Source of the DNA: Symbiodinium sp. CCMP2592
Taxonomy: Eukaryota > Sar > Dinophyceae > Suessiales > Symbiodiniaceae
DNA length: 64,000 nt
NCBI GenBank assembly: GCA_905221615.1
Contig: CAJNDT010006003.1
Location: forward strand, 380,417-444,416
Direction of reading: 5' to 3'
The notes under the pieces are model-generated. The model ran no database searches and was not told the origin of the DNA. It was given only the letters and a program-made list of their open reading frames with translations. The position numbers and the translations under genes are program-made. Positions 36,481-48,340 of the stretch are shown piece by piece (position 1 is the first letter of the stretch; each line of letters opens with the position of its first letter).

Positions 36481-37990
36481 AAGCTCTCTCGCATGAAGTT
36501 ATGTTCTGTTGAATGTTTGTGTAGCTTAGAGCGGTTCGGGGTGGGTAGGTTTGATACCCAGGCTTCAGACGGCTTAAGAGCCTAAGCTTCAGAGTTCTGT
36601 AAGTTCAACAGGTGCTGATATGTGTTCCTGTTTTCGCCATTGCGCTTCTTCTTTGTATTTAACTAGTGCCCTGTGTAGCACTAGTCACTATGCACTGTAC
36701 CTTGAACTACCACTGCGCTAATATAGGATCTAATATAGAATTCATACTGCAACTAGGTTTTGGTACCTCGGGGTATAGACTTCCTTACCTCATGGAGGCT
36801 ACTACTGCAGCTCTGCCAGCGAGATATTGTTCGCGTCGTTGTTGCGAACAGACCCTGACTAAAATCTATCCCTTAAACCCTAAATCGTAAATCTGTACAA
36901 GCCCGGTATCCCTTACAGAGGGTTACTGTGCCAATGCCCAACCTGAAGTTCGTCGTACACATAAAGCGTAGGTACCTTGCACACATAGGAATCTCATAAA
37001 CCATCACCCACTTCCCCGTCCCGACTGTAAATATTCATACTCAGATGCCCAACATTTCTAAACCAGCTGAAATGATGAGCCCGACAGTGCCGTGCACTGC
37101 ACCTCTGAACTCCCTGAACCCTATGCTTGAGACAATCCTGTTACGCTACATAAGGTGCCCCTTGCGATTTTGTGCCTTAGGATAACGGTTTCTCTTCGGC
37201 TGCAGGTATGTGTAAGACTTCGCCTGACCGGCGAAATGCCCTGATACCTACAGGCTAAACTGGCCTAAACCTCCAAGCCCTGAACTCTTTCGCGCGACCT
37301 TCGCGAAAACCCGGAACACCTGTTTGTGGTGACCGAGGTGGGCGTTCTTCGAGCACAAACACTCTTTCATAGGAACGCTTAACCCAGCTTATAAAGGCTC
37401 ATCCCCTAGCCCTTTTTGAGGGGACCTACTTTTTCTGTATATCACATGCTATAACCATAACATGAGGACCCAAATAAAGAGAACGGTGGGTTATGACCCT
37501 CTGGGACTATGCTAACAGGCTTGAGGCTCCCAAACAAGGTCCCTAAAGCGCTACAACGGCGTAGGGTTTAGGGGCTTAGGGGCTGGGAGGTCTAGGGCTC
37601 ACATTATGACTTCGTAGGTTTAATTGGCTTGGGTATTACCCTAACCCTTCAACCCGTTTAGAGTAAAAACCGTGCCAGAGCTCCGCACACTGGGGGATCG
37701 GGTGGCCCGAGCCAATCGTGGGACTGCAGCAGGCTGGAGGCGCTAAGGTTCAGGGATGCGGGTTTAGAGTTTCGTTGTTTTTTGTCGGCTCTTTTCCTCC
37801 CTGTTGCGATCAGAACAAAGTATGGAGCTTGGGGTTTAGAATGTTCAGGGTTTAGAGCGGTAGGTCAAGCTGACGAGTCATCATGCAGAGCCTAGAAATG
37901 TGAGGCTCTGCCTTCGGGAGTGCGAGATGCGAAGTTTGGAACTGCAGAAGTTTGTGCTTTCGAGCCGGAGGCACCATGAGCCCCACGGTA

Positions 37991-38011
37991 GTATATATAT
38001 ATATATATATA
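37991..38011. repeat. TA microsatellite
   Basis: About ten TA dinucleotides. Confidence 0.9.
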
Positions 38012-38578
38012 CTGCGGGCCCAAAGCGCCTCTGTAGGGATTGCGTTAAGGCCAAAGTATAAACTATTTGGGCACAGGGACGGAGAAGTGCAAAACCAAGG
38101 AGCTGCACAGCTACTGCGCAGGGACGGAACCGCAATCATGGAGTCTTGGCAATAGGATGGTGGTGGATGTCGGGTTCATTAACTTGAGGCGCTTTCACCA
38201 AACGGCCCTGGCTGAATGAATGTGTCTGCAGACCTTCTTTAAGTGCAGCGCAGAGGGAACGTTTCTGTGCGGGCCAAGGATATGCGGAAATCATGCAAGG
38301 GCCTGAACTGGAACATCAACGTCGTATTATCCGGGTTCGCAGTGTCTCGTCGGGTGATATACGCCATTCAAGTGGTGTTCTGGACCACGCATGCTGGCGG
38401 CACTCTTGGTGGGTTGCCTAGTCTAGAGCAGACTCGTGGTTACTATGACTTCGAATGGACCTACGAAGGAAGCAAGCTGGGATACTTCCTCGCACTCAAA
38501 GAAATGCATGCTAGAGGGCTTTTGGGGTTCAGAGCTTGCGCGCCCTTGGAACTTGGAACCAAAAAGAACGTAGTGTGT

Positions 38579-38790
38579 TCAATAACCTCTTGGAACTTCG
38601 TCATAATAAAGAACCCTAAGAACACCAGAAAACACCATGGCAGGAAGCCCCTTTCGCCCAAGAGAAACTCTCTCCGGAGAGGCCTTGTCAAACTGGTACT
38701 CCAGTGGCCGGATGTCGCTAGCTACGTTGTTGACAGTAGGCATGTCTGCGCCAAAGACCTCGGAGAAATTCAACGGCTGCCCAGTTTATG
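38579..38790 (-). pseudogene. Coding-like island, strand uncertain
   Basis: The minus-strand frame with NFSEVFGADMPTVNNVAS and a following PLEYQFDKASPERV segment looks protein-like over about 60 residues. Plus-strand frames across the same DNA (38243-38806 and 38637-38828) are also open, so strand and reality are both uncertain. No family is recognised. Confidence 0.2.
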
Positions 38791-38835
38791 GTTTAGAGAT
38801 CGCTGAGGATTCGCTAGTAAACATATGAGGACTAC

Positions 38836-38951
38836 CTAGCCCTAAGGTTCCAAAGGACCCAATAATTAGGTATTCGGGTTTAGGATAGTAGTTATGTAGC
38901 TTTAAGATGTAGGAGAGTACATGATTATTAGGTACGTAGACCCGTTGGGTA
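38836..38951. repeat. Inverted-repeat element, family G
   Basis: Same order as 19864-19987: TTCCAAAGGACCCAATAATT, then TAGTAGTTATGTAG, then a GATTATT core. Confidence 0.8.
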
Positions 38952-39065
38952 GGGGGCTAAGGTTTACGGCTTGGGATGCCGAGGCTCGCTTGGGTCTTGG
39001 GGAGTTTAGGAAGCCGAGGGCCGGGAGCTGAGGATGTATCGGTTCTGTTGTAGGTACTGCCCCCA

Positions 39066-39141
39066 TGGAGTGATAGTCTAAAGTAGCACTACTATTCTAT
39101 ATTATGAATATTATTCAACTATTACTGAGTGGGGGGCCGTA
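39066..39141. repeat. Dispersed repeat, family J, reverse orientation
   Basis: Reverse complement of the repeat at 29514-29600. Confidence 0.75.
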
Positions 39142-40111
39142 CCCAAGTTCTATTCAATCTATTCGAACTCCTCACGACGAGTCTGCACACTAACACAAAA
39201 AAAAAGGTGATGGCATGGCACTGGTGTGCATGCAACAGCTGTCGGCAAGGTAAAGGTAATCGAACAAAATCGGAGAGCTGTGGAAGCTTGGGAGCTTTCG
39301 AACACCATACTTCACGGTCGAATCAGCCATCAGAGAAAAGTCTCCGCATTGGTCGTGCTACCGTCGTGGTGCTGTCGCAGAGGGGCAGCGGGTAGGCGCA
39401 GGGGCAGGGCGCTGGGGCGGGGATACGGTCCAGGGTCTAGGACGGAATTCAGGCTCGGCCCTATGGAGTTTGCATATGGGAGTTTTAGTCTGACCTCTAA
39501 GAAGCGGCCTTGAGAAACAGGTCAGCAGCTTCAGATAGCGTCCCAGTCAACAATCACACACCGCAACCCAGCCAAGTGGGAGAACTCCAGGATACAAACA
39601 AATCTCAATGAACACGGCATGCCTTGCATAGTTGGTATAGACATGGTTGGGGACAAGAAACGCCAGTATTCGGCTGCAGCAAAAACTGGAGCCTCCTCTT
39701 ACAACTCACCTGCGTAGTTTCTTAGACGAGCCACGGTTTAAGTAATCGTTCGGATGATTCAGGAAATTTACTGTCAGACTACACCAACAATGTGAAACGT
39801 TCAGAACTTTGTTGTGTACTCGGATCATGTTTGCATCTCTTTAAAACCAACACCCCAAACTTTCCAAACCTTAGGCCTCTGTGGAAAACTCTACAGACAT
39901 CGAACATCCACCTCGTGACATGGACAACTCATTAAAATAGGGTCGGAATAGTTGCCGACACCCTTCCCTTCTAGACCGCATAGTTGCAGTACACCTCTGA
40001 GCCTGCCCTAAACTCTAAGCCTGAATGCCTTTCCTCTTCCGAGGCTGAGAGATGCTGCCAGGCTGCCGTTTCGGCCTTCACTCCGGGGATAAAGCCGCGA
40101 TACCTGACCAC

Positions 40112-40230
40112 GCTTGGAGGTTCATGGGTAGTAAAAAACTGGGGTTATCAGTCCCCTAAAATGGGTTATAAGTTATAAGTATAGTTACCCTAGGTAGAAC
40201 CCTACGAATACCTACCCGTGATACTCCAAG
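40112..40230. repeat. Inverted-repeat element, family C
   Basis: CTTGGAGGTTCATGGGTAGT at the left; CTACCCGTGATACTCCAAG at the right with a few mismatches. Confidence 0.85.
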
Positions 40231-40342
40231 CGATTCAACGGGTTTCACGGCAAAGTCTTGGCTTAGAGATGCCCTCAAGCTGCGAGGCTCCCGGGTTCAG
40301 GGTCTGCCCGTGCAACCAGAGGCACAAAGGCGATAGACAGCC

Positions 40343-40440
40343 TACCCATAGGCCCCAAAGTAGTTCCTTTTGGGGGGTTCATATATAGAAGCCTATTATA
40401 AGGTAGTCCCAACAAGGAACTACTTTGGGGCCTATGGGTA
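40343..40440. repeat. Inverted-repeat element, family A
   Basis: TACCCATAGGCCCCAAAGTA at the left is the exact complement of TACTTTGGGGCCTATGGGTA at the right. Confidence 0.95.
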
Positions 40441-40498
40441 CCCACAAGTTGACCACAACATCACAACACGACACGACTACAGCATCGTCCGACAATTC

Positions 40499-40595
40499 CA
40501 TACTTAGTATGGTTCCTTTAAAGGGCTCCTTTAAGGGATCCTTTAGGGTTTAGGGTTTAGGGATCTATAAGGGTTCTATAAGGGGGAGTTTAGGG
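40499..40595. repeat. CTTTAAAGGG segment shared with composite elements
   Basis: CCTTTAAAGGG, GGGATCC and GGGTTCTATAAGGG words occur in the same order, in reverse, inside the composites at 19466 and 62380, and in part at about 31333-31380. Confidence 0.7.
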
Positions 40596-40719
40596 TACTT
40601 AGAGGATCATGGGACTTAGTAAGTAGGTTATAATTGGGGTTATAAGTCCCCTAAGTGGGGGTATCCTAATTATAACCTACTTATAACCTTACTTCGTAAG
40701 TCCCATGAGCCTTCAAGTA
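40596..40719. repeat. Inverted-repeat element, family C variant
   Basis: TACTTAGAGGATCATGGGAC at the left; GTCCCATGAGCCTTCAAGTA at the right. Nearly the same element lies at 62246-62370. Confidence 0.88.
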
Positions 40720-40839
40720 ACCGAGGTTTCAGGACAACAGTATTTCTTTATTCCCCGGTCCAGCTTGAAGTACAAACCTCGGAGCCAAGTGGTCTGCGGA
40801 AGCAGGCAAGCTTTCCTCCCCTTGTGCAGGTATAGTATA

Positions 40840-40882
40840 CACCCAAACCCTATTCTGATTATTAAAGCCCCTATATTAGAGT
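40840..40882. repeat. Family F right half
   Basis: CCCTATTCTGATTATTAAAG followed by CCCCTATA, a lone end of family F. Confidence 0.55.
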
Positions 40883-41302
40883 GATACACACCTTTAGAAG
40901 GTGTTGGGCGGTGATGGTACCCACATTGTGGGGGTCGAGGTGAACCCAATACGCGAAGGAGCTAGGGCTCCGAACGAATGTTAGTTCGACCTTCACGTCC
41001 AAAACCCACAAGCCACAAGACAAGAGCACATGCTCGTAAAGACGGTCGAAAGGATAAAGAAAAGGGAGACCCTAAATCCAAACCCTTTCAGAGTTTCTGA
41101 GTCGGCCGCCCTACAGTTGCATCTCGGCGCGGCTCCTCGTTTTAGGCTTATGTGGTGGGTTTAGGGGTTTTGGCCCGCCTCCTTTGAACTCACATACATT
41201 GGGAGTTAGCGCACTTCCATGCTTTACAGGGATGTTTCGGGGCTATGCAAGATGGCATCAGGCTTTGCAAAGTCTTGGCTTCTATCCGGGTTTCGCTCAG
41301 GC

Positions 41303-41402
41303 TCCATGTGCCTAAATAGTATATACTTAGGCCTCAAAGTACCTATATAGGGACCCCCTCAAGGCCTAAGTACCGACTATAAAGGTACATGGAGCCTTTG
41401 GG
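41303..41402. repeat. Inverted-repeat element, family H
   Basis: CCATGTGCCTAAATAGT at the left and GACTATAAAGGTACATGG at the right. The interior CAAAGTACCTATATAGGGAC also occurs at 61096-61205. Confidence 0.8.
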
Positions 41403-41459
41403 TTTGTAAAGGTCCTATGCAGGTCTGGAGTTTCGGTGTTGCGGGTTTTAGCATTTCAG

Positions 41460-41572
41460 GTGGGTAGTAATCAAAACTAGAGCCCCCTTTTGGGGTACCC
41501 TAAATATTATATAGGTGCCGTATTAGCATAAGGACCCTAAAAAGGGACCCTAATATTGACAACCACCCAGGT
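41460..41572. repeat. Inverted-repeat element, family D
   Basis: GTGGGTAGTAATCAAAACTA at the left; AATATTGACAACCACCC at the right. Confidence 0.82.
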
Positions 41573-42057
41573 TTAGTTTAGGGCTTGCAGGATGCAACTT
41601 TGCTGAGGAGCCTCGGCTCTGACTGTCCTTGTGCGTTAAAGGTTCTGGGGAAGAGGGTTCGAGGTTCAGGGTTTAAGGGTTTAGGGTTTGGGTAGTTCTG
41701 TACGCTGCGGTCAGTTTTGAAGTGCCCAAGGTGCAGCCTGAGCCATAGAGTCGAGTTAAGAAAGCCTAAACCCGACACGTCGCTCTCACGACCAACGTCC
41801 CAATACAACACGCCCACAACATGCAGTCATCAAACTTCCTAATTTGTCCTGCATACACTCACGAAACCCTTATATACGCCCTACAACCCTCATACAAACC
41901 CCTGGCAAACCCCGATAAAGCGCTGAAAACCCTTGTAGCATCTTGAAAAATCTTGTAGAATTAAACCCTACTTCATGTCGCTTGTGCCTATACTATAGCT
42001 GCACCTGATATACCTGGTCCCCAATGTGGATGCCAAAGTCCCAGTGCCCTATATCCA

Positions 42058-42155
42058 AGACCCCACACCCTAAAACCCAAACCCTAAACCCTGGTTCAGA
42101 CCTACTTACTAAACAAACCCTAAACCCTTGTTCAACCGTATGTACTAAACCCTAA
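42058..42155. repeat. Telomere-like CCCTAAA tract
   Basis: Degenerate CCCTAAA units, with ACTAAACCCTAAAC interruptions. Confidence 0.78.
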
Positions 42156-42423
42156 ACTACCTAATAATTTCACGCTAGAATGGCACTTCCCGAGGAGACC
42201 AGTGGTTGTGATCTATATGGACTAGACCCCAAGCCCTAAAGCAAACCGCTTACCCTCAGCCGCGGGAAATCTTAAAGACTGCAATAAACTCAACAGACAA
42301 GCTGATCCCATGCTCCAGCATCGGGTTCGTGGGTGGCACGCTCCTCGCCTTTCAATGGTTTAGGTTGAGGGTGTAAAGTTTAGGGTCAAGTAAACAGGGA
42401 TGTACTGCCTTAAACTGCCAATG

Positions 42424-42536
42424 ATATGGGAGTTTCCGAAAATTAGGGGTACCTTATTCGGGGGTCCTGATCATAAGGATCCTACTGTTTAGGGTGCTAT
42501 AATTATTAGGGTCCCCTATCTCGGAAATTCCCATAT
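42424..42536. repeat. Inverted-repeat element, family B
   Basis: ATATGGGAGTTTCCGA at the left; TCGGAAATTCCCATAT at the right with one mismatch. Confidence 0.9.
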
Positions 42537-43434
42537 GGGAAACGTGGGGTTAGGGTTGATTTAGGGTGTGTCCAAAGTCCGTGGCAGTAGGTCCCACATC
42601 CGGTTTGAGGCATGGGTGTTCGGATCTACGGAGACCCACTACACCCTATTTCAGCGTACACAGTTTCAAGGTCTGCAACTTTTTGCTAAGGGCAGGGTGT
42701 CCTGGTAAAGTGGAGATATTAGAGATTGGGGAACTTTGGGCGTGCGTCCCGCGAAATCATGAAAACTGCGGGGGCCGAGAAAAGCAGCAGAACTGTCAGA
42801 AAAGGTTGAATTTGGCGGTTTACCGTTGAACCCTCAGATAAGGTATTCGAGACGTAACCCCAAAGCCCCTTTACTGAAAACCCTCACAACACTACAAAAC
42901 CCTTCACAAACCCTACTTCAAGCCACCACAAATAACTTCCATCATTCGTCACGAAAGCCCAAAGCCCGGCCGTTTTAAACACTATCATATCCACTCTCGT
43001 TCCTTGCTTGTTTAGTGAACTGAGAGAAGATCCTATCTGTAACCTTGGCTAAACCAAGAAAGGGAACTAAAGTCATGGAGCTGAAGATTACGCCCTAAAC
43101 CCTAAACCCTAATGGACCTGACGACGATGCGTAATCTTGTGAAGCTGCTTTGAAGCACAACAAAACACCTGGCAACCCGAAATCCCAAAGCACAAACCCC
43201 TAAACCCAACATACCCTACCTAGACACCCCAACTACCCTTTATTGTAGCCCCAAATTACCTCTTGATGAGAAATATCAGAGCCCTTTAAAGGGCACTTGG
43301 GGGGTCCTGGTAACCCCGAAACCCTAAATCATCGTGGCATCTTCAGCTCAGGCCAAGACAGAGCTGGATAGAAAGGAGTGAGCAGAGAGACCTTGGCATC
43401 ATGGCACTTAGGAGCCCTAATACTAATTCCTAGG

Positions 43435-43525
43435 CCCTAAACGCTAAAATCCTAAAGCCTAAAACCCGAAAGCCTAAACCCAAAGCCCACACCCTAAACC
43501 TCAACCCGAAAGTCCTGAACCCTAT
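43435..43525. repeat. Telomere-like tract
   Basis: Degenerate CCCTAAA, CCTAAAG and CCCGAAAG units. Confidence 0.72.
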
Positions 43526-43574
43526 CATAAGAACCCAGAGGAAACCCAAAATTCGAGGACCGAAGGATCGAATG

Positions 43575-43677
43575 ACTGTTGATGATATAAATTCTGCTTT
43601 ACTTTAAGGACCCTAAACTATGGGAACAATGGTATATTCCTTATGATGGGTCATGCAGGATTTATATCATCAACAGT
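43575..43677. repeat. Inverted-repeat element, family E
   Basis: ACTGTTGATGATATAAAT and ATTTATATCATCAACAGT form an 18-bp perfect terminal inverted repeat. Second copy of the element at 20920. Confidence 0.93.
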
Positions 43678-44252
43678 ATGTCCAAACAGCTTGCTCCAGC
43701 GCTCCACTAAGGGAGTTCAGAACGGTTTAGGGCTTAGGGTTTATAGTAGAAGCCCAAAAGTTGGAAACCCAATAGCCTCAATCCTTAAGCGCCAGGTATA
43801 GGGAATCCCAGCACTATTTGTTCTCAATCCGGTTTCCAATCTTGCTGGGTTTTCTATAAGGCTTCAGGGTTTAGGGTTGGAGGGTCTAGGGTCGCAGGGT
43901 TAGAGGGCTTTAGGGTTTGGGCTCTATTATGGGTGGCATTGAGGATTCTACTGAGGACATCTAGGACTTCACGGATATAGCGACAAAGGGTGGGTCCAAC
44001 CCCTAAACCCTTAAACCCGTAAACTTAGGGATTTGTCAGTTTGGGTGGAGGCGGGGTAGTCCTTTGAGCCCCCCTTCAAGGTGTAGGGTGTAGTGCTCTT
44101 TTGCAATCTATGGTAGTGTAGGGCTCTAGGGCTTGAAGGATTTTAGGGTGCGGGACTTATCTGAAGGTGTGCTCCTGCTTTCTTTGCCGTTGTAGAAGGC
44201 TCAAAGCTTGGGCTTGAGAGCAGAATACGAAAATGTTGGACGCCTAGCTTTG

Positions 44253-44332
44253 CCCTGGGGCTCTAAAGTAGGTACTGTTTATAGACTTTAGAACTCAAAG
44301 TAGGGACTGCTTGATTACTTGGAGCCCTAGGG
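44253..44332. repeat. Inverted-repeat element, family M
   Basis: CCCTGGGGCTC at the left and GAGCCCTAGGG at the right flank two CAAAGTAG- or TAAAGTAG-type words. Weakly palindromic. Confidence 0.55.
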
Positions 44333-44407
44333 TTGGGTTGTTGAATGTCTGGTCGTGGGGCACCTCGCACCACCTGACATGCGATCTACTGAATTCATGC
44401 TTTAAGG

Positions 44408-44456
44408 TAAACCCTAAACCCTAAACTCCTAAACCCTCAACCCTAAACCCGGGGCA
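44408..44456. repeat. Telomere-like CCCTAAA tract
   Basis: Short run of CCCTAAA units. Confidence 0.82.
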
Positions 44457-44947
44457 TGTTGCATTGACCAGGTCCCGTAAAGGCATCGGCGACGCAAGAC
44501 ATCCTTGCCTTCATGTGTCAGCGACTTTGCGCGACGCATACAACGCCGAGGCAACCCACTTCTACGGGCAGGACGTCCCTAAACCCTATAAACCCTGCCT
44601 TCACCGAGTCGACACTCGACATGACCGTGGCCCGGAAAGACGTTGTAGCTCGGGCGTTCGGCCCAGGACTTCCTTGTGCCAGGCGACGAAGAGGACGGTT
44701 TATAATTAGGGTTGGATTCGAGGCTGCCGGGTTGATGAGCTTGAAGCTTGGAGGGTCTGCAGCTTATCATGCCGAAGCCTGTGTTGTTGTTGGACTCCCA
44801 AAGAGTCTCTGACTTAACGTAAAGCCCTGCAGAGAAGTGGGTTACAAGCTAGCTTATGTCAGGGCTTAAACAACACATCCGTGCGGTTTCCAGGGTTTTT
44901 TGTGGATATTGAGGGTATTGCAAATATGAAGCTCGGCCTCGCTAGAC

Positions 44948-45058
44948 TCCCCCCCGCCTCCCCCCTTCCCCGCCCCCCCCCAGCCCCCCCCCCCGCCCCC
45001 CCCCCCGCCCCCCCCCCGCCCCCCCCCCGCCCCCCCCGCCCCCCCCCTCCCCCCCCCG
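44948..45058. repeat. C-rich homopyrimidine tract, copia insertion target
   Basis: About 110 bp of C runs broken by single G or T. The opposite strand is G-rich and could form G-quadruplexes. The copia element begins at the next base, and a similar C-rich stretch resumes at 59969-59998. Confidence 0.95.
45054..45058. repeat. Copia target-site duplication, left
   Basis: CCCCG, repeated at 59964-59968. Five bases is the usual copia target duplication; the C-rich context makes a chance match possible. Confidence 0.7.
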
Positions 45059-45242
45059 TGAGATGTAACCTGGACGTGTATCCCCTCGCTAGGCGTACAG
45101 GAACACAGGCACTCAGGTGTCTCTTTTGCTACAGGCGCACAGCTGTAGTCCACTGCACTAGAACCTTGAGCAACAGGCATGGATACATGCAAGTGATACG
45201 TGAAACAGACAGGCACCTGGATGTGTAACATTCAGTGTTTCA
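45059..45242 (-). repeat. Copia 3' LTR
   Basis: 184 bp, TG...CA ends, identical by eye to 59780-59963. Confidence 0.97.
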
Positions 45243-45244
45243 AC

Positions 45245-45261
45245 CAGGCACAAATTTAAAA
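45245..45261. repeat. 17-bp direct repeat next to the 3' LTR
   Basis: CAGGCACAAATTTAAAA, two bases from the LTR. The identical word at 51137-51153 lies between pol and the cargo. No classical purine-rich polypurine tract is visible next to this LTR. Confidence 0.85.
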
Positions 45262-45733
45262 CACGTAGAGCTGCATGGCCGTGGAGTCGGCAATCTACAA
45301 GCCTGTTATTGCTCTTGGTCGAATTAGCGGAGTATTGAGCTACATCTGCGACTTGAAGAGAATCTATACATCTCTAGCCTGAAGACAGCTTCAATGAAAA
45401 GAGCAGAACACGCACGAAACGCAAACGGATCTTCAACTGAAAACTTTTGCTTGAAAGTTGCCCACTTGTGTTTCAGTTCCCTCTCCAGGCGGAAAGCATA
45501 CTGTAACATAAAGGTGTAAAGCTTAGCTTTACTTGATGCCAGCATGACATCTTGCGGCAAGGCAAATATATAAGGGCATTAGAAGTATCTTATCCTGAGA
45601 TAAGTATCTTTCTTTGAGAAAGAGTTCTTTAGGAAGTCCCTTTTCCTGAGAAAAGCATCTCCCTATGAAATGGCGAATGCTCAAAGTGGATACCTTCTTA
45701 TGAAAGAAGCATTCCGTGAAACACACAGCCAGT
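45262..45733 (-). other. 3' untranslated region of the copia element
   Basis: Lies between the end of the cargo frame and the 3' LTR. No conserved ORF is seen. Its upstream part in element orientation is a cluster of hairpins, listed separately. Confidence 0.7.
45589..45709. repeat. Hairpin cluster in the copia 3' region
   Basis: Four perfect 6-bp stems in 121 bp: CTTATC/GATAAG (45589-45604), TCTTTC/GAAAGA (45607-45623), CTTTTC/GAAAAG (45640-45655) and CTTCTT/AAGAAG (45694-45709). Loops are CTGA, TTTGA, CTGA and ATGA. Weaker relatives lie between them (about 45627 and 45658) and just after (about 45711). Each stem has a different sequence with matching complement, in non-coding DNA. Confidence 0.88.
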
Positions 45734-48340
45734 TCAGTCGACGAACTCTAGGTCTGCATCCCAGGTTCTATCACGCCAATGATCCTCACCATGCCAACGG
45801 TAGATGTCGACAGTGTGAATCGGCATCACCGGCTGATGACGAACAGGGTCGTAACCGCGGGGATCAGCAGGGGATCTAGGTAGCGATATCTGTGGATCTG
45901 GAGCAACGTCTTCAACTTGTTCCAAAGGAACTTCTTCAGAACCATTGTCCATATCCACGTCCGAAGAATCGGAACCTAGTCAGTTCTTCCCCTTGTTCTT
46001 GCCCTTGGACTTGTCCTTGGATTTGCCTTTGGACTTGCCCTTGTCGGCGTCCTTGCCTTTTCCTTTGGAGGACTTGCCTCCTTTGCCGCCTTCTTTGCCA
46101 CCAGGAGGTTGTGCGGGTTCTTGAGGACGTTGAGAACCAGAAGCTTTAGCACCAGAAGCTGCCTCTTCCTGAGAAGAGCTTGCTCCCTGTGGTGCGGCTG
46201 CAGGACCAGTAGAACCAGAACCACGCGCCTTGTTCAGCTTCTGTCTCTCTTTTCTTCTGTCCGCGGCTTCCTTCATGGTGTCGGGATTGCGGTTGAGCGC
46301 TCTCATCCTGCCTCCAGAGTACTGGTTCGCGTGAACCTCGATGAGGAGCGGAGTGTGAGCGTCATAGTCCCGATCGTTGAGAAGGTACGCGGCGCTGGTG
46401 GAGTTTAACAGCCACTCAGAGACATGGATGTCGAACTCAGTCTTTGAAGACGGAAACTCCGCCCATTGATCGTCCGACATGCTGTGTCCCCATTCCATGA
46501 CTGTAGCCATAACAGGATCCAAACCAGGAAAAGTATTCCAGTCTGGTTGCTTAGCTTCCTTGTATGGCATTCCCAGCGTGTCCTCATACTGTTTCAGAAG
46601 CCACATGGCGTTTGCTGACACATGTCTCGCACGAGGCGAACAGAGGTGTGGGCACTTTGGGCTTTCTGACCATGCCTCCAAGAAGTAATCGAGAAGGCTC
46701 TGGTACATCCCGCCACGAATATCCATCGACTCCTGCTTTCTGCCGGTGGCCCGGTAGAGGGCCATGTTGGCGTCGCCACCGATGAGGTCGACTTGATAGT
46801 GCAAGCAGTCGATGAACATGTTGCCCAACACTTCATGAGCCAACGCCACCTTGTCTGCCGCCGCGTCGTTGTGGAGGTGGAAGACACAAACTCTCAGCCG
46901 GTCGGATCCAGCTCGCTCCAAGACCTTGGTCAGTGACTCATCTGGAACATCACCACGACTGCCCTGGAGACCGGTCGGTAACGTCATGCCATACACGATT
47001 TCCGCGACCATATAGGTTATTGGAAGGGACTCGTGGGCATATCCACTGAGAGTGGAGCCGGCAAGACGGGTGATCGAAGATCCGACACCATTTGTACGAC
47101 TTCCCACCATCAGGTCCTTGGACTCGTTACGAAGGAATTGCCAACCGCGTGACTTGAGGAAGGCCTCTTCGGAGTCATCGATCTGAGCCGCTTCGCAGAG
47201 CATGAACAAATGCGTCTTCGACTGTGCAATCGATTTTATCAAGGCTCCTTTAGATGGTGTAGCATCGTCCCAGTCAATGTGATCAGCAACGGAGCGAGGA
47301 GCGGTACGCTTTCTTCCCCTGCTCATGTTGCCGAGATTGAGGATGAGCGCGGCATACTTGGTCTTGCTGGTGAAGATAGGGACATTGGAGTCCTCTGCCA
47401 GACCAAAACGATGAATATAAGGATTCGGCGTCTTCTCAAGAGAGAGGTCCCCGATCTCCTCTTCATCGACTCCGGCGCTCAAGAAGTAGTGAATCATAGC
47501 ATTCAAAAGTTCTTCTCGAGTTGCCGGATTGCCGCTTGCATCCAGGGACTTCAGCTTATCAAGAAGTGCTTCCATGACTTCCAGTGCTGATTCTCGGATG
47601 TCAGAGGCCTTGCCCATGAGCTTGTCGTCCAAGGTGCTACGAACGTCCCCAGAACGAAAAACAACGTTCTTCTTGTCGGGACGACGCTCATAGATGGGAT
47701 CCATCTTGTTGAGTTGGTCGAATAGATCCACCATAGAGAGAGAGTATTTCTGTCCCTTGTGGTTTGGAACATTTACCCTCCAACTCATATGCTGCACCTT
47801 GTAGGCGAGAACGGGCTCGTAATCAGGATCACGAAGTCCTGTATGATACAAGCCTGAATAGCCATATCCATGCAGCTGCTTGCAGAGCATCCGCATAGGG
47901 CTTTGTCGTTCGATTTCGGTGAGCTGCGTAAGGAAATGTTTGAACTCTTCGAGATCGACGAGCTCGATCTTTTCCTTTGCTTTGCCCATCTTGTCGAACG
48001 CGTTCTCATTCTGGTCCTCTGCATCCTTCGCGGCCTGGTAGTACTCAGGATCCGGAACGGTCTTGCATTTCCCCCAGATGCCTTGATCGTGAAGTTCACT
48101 TTCATCATCCTTCTCGGGAGAAATGTCTGGCATGGATTCCTCACCCTGTGGTGAGCCTTCCTCAGCCATTTCGACGTTCTCGGACTTACCTCCTTCCTGA
48201 CCCATGTGCGCATCAGGTTCGACCTTCACCTCGGATGCCTCTCCCTGTGGAGAGCTTTCCGTGGCTTCGGTCTTCTGTTGTGGAACATCCACCCCAGATG
48301 CCTCCCCATGTGGAGAGCTTTCCGGAGCGTCCGTCTCCAT
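45734..48340 (-). pseudogene. Copia cargo, part 2: EEP-fold nuclease/phosphatase-like protein
   Basis: A 786-residue frame ending at a TGA (45980-45982); the same frame stays open after it for about 80 more residues to 45734, so the stop looks premature. Residues 1-90 are an acidic linker with repeated SPQGE words made by the hairpins. Residues about 330-670 carry the ordered landmarks of an endonuclease/exonuclease/phosphatase domain: LILNLGN (Asn335), LCEA (Glu383), VFHLHND (His488/490), LIGGDAN (Asp523, Asn525) and YDAHTP (Asp660, His662). Family members cut nucleic acids or remove phosphates in a metal-dependent way; the substrate here is unknown. A Lys/Gly/Ser-rich tail (about 745-786) could bind nucleic acid or direct nuclear entry. 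It overlaps part 1 by 115 nt in another frame, and a two-base slip in a CTCT run would fuse the two. Confidence 0.78.
46162..46177. repeat. Hairpin in cargo part 2
   Basis: CTCTTC-CTGA-GAAGAG, perfect stem, read as SSSQEEA in the minus-strand protein. A one-mismatch relative lies directly downstream at about 46181-46194. Confidence 0.85.

Larger units (their letters stand above)
34331..44947. other. Gene desert, continued
   Basis: Same makeup as 16861-33810: telomere-like words, MITE-like palindromes and short unique stretches. No ORF with a family motif was found. A GC-richer patch at about 44460-44820 has overlapping frames on both strands but none is recognisable. Confidence 0.5.

Noticed and set aside
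44881..45228. Pro-rich and Gly-rich ORFs
   Set aside because: They are translations of the C-rich tract running into the LTR.
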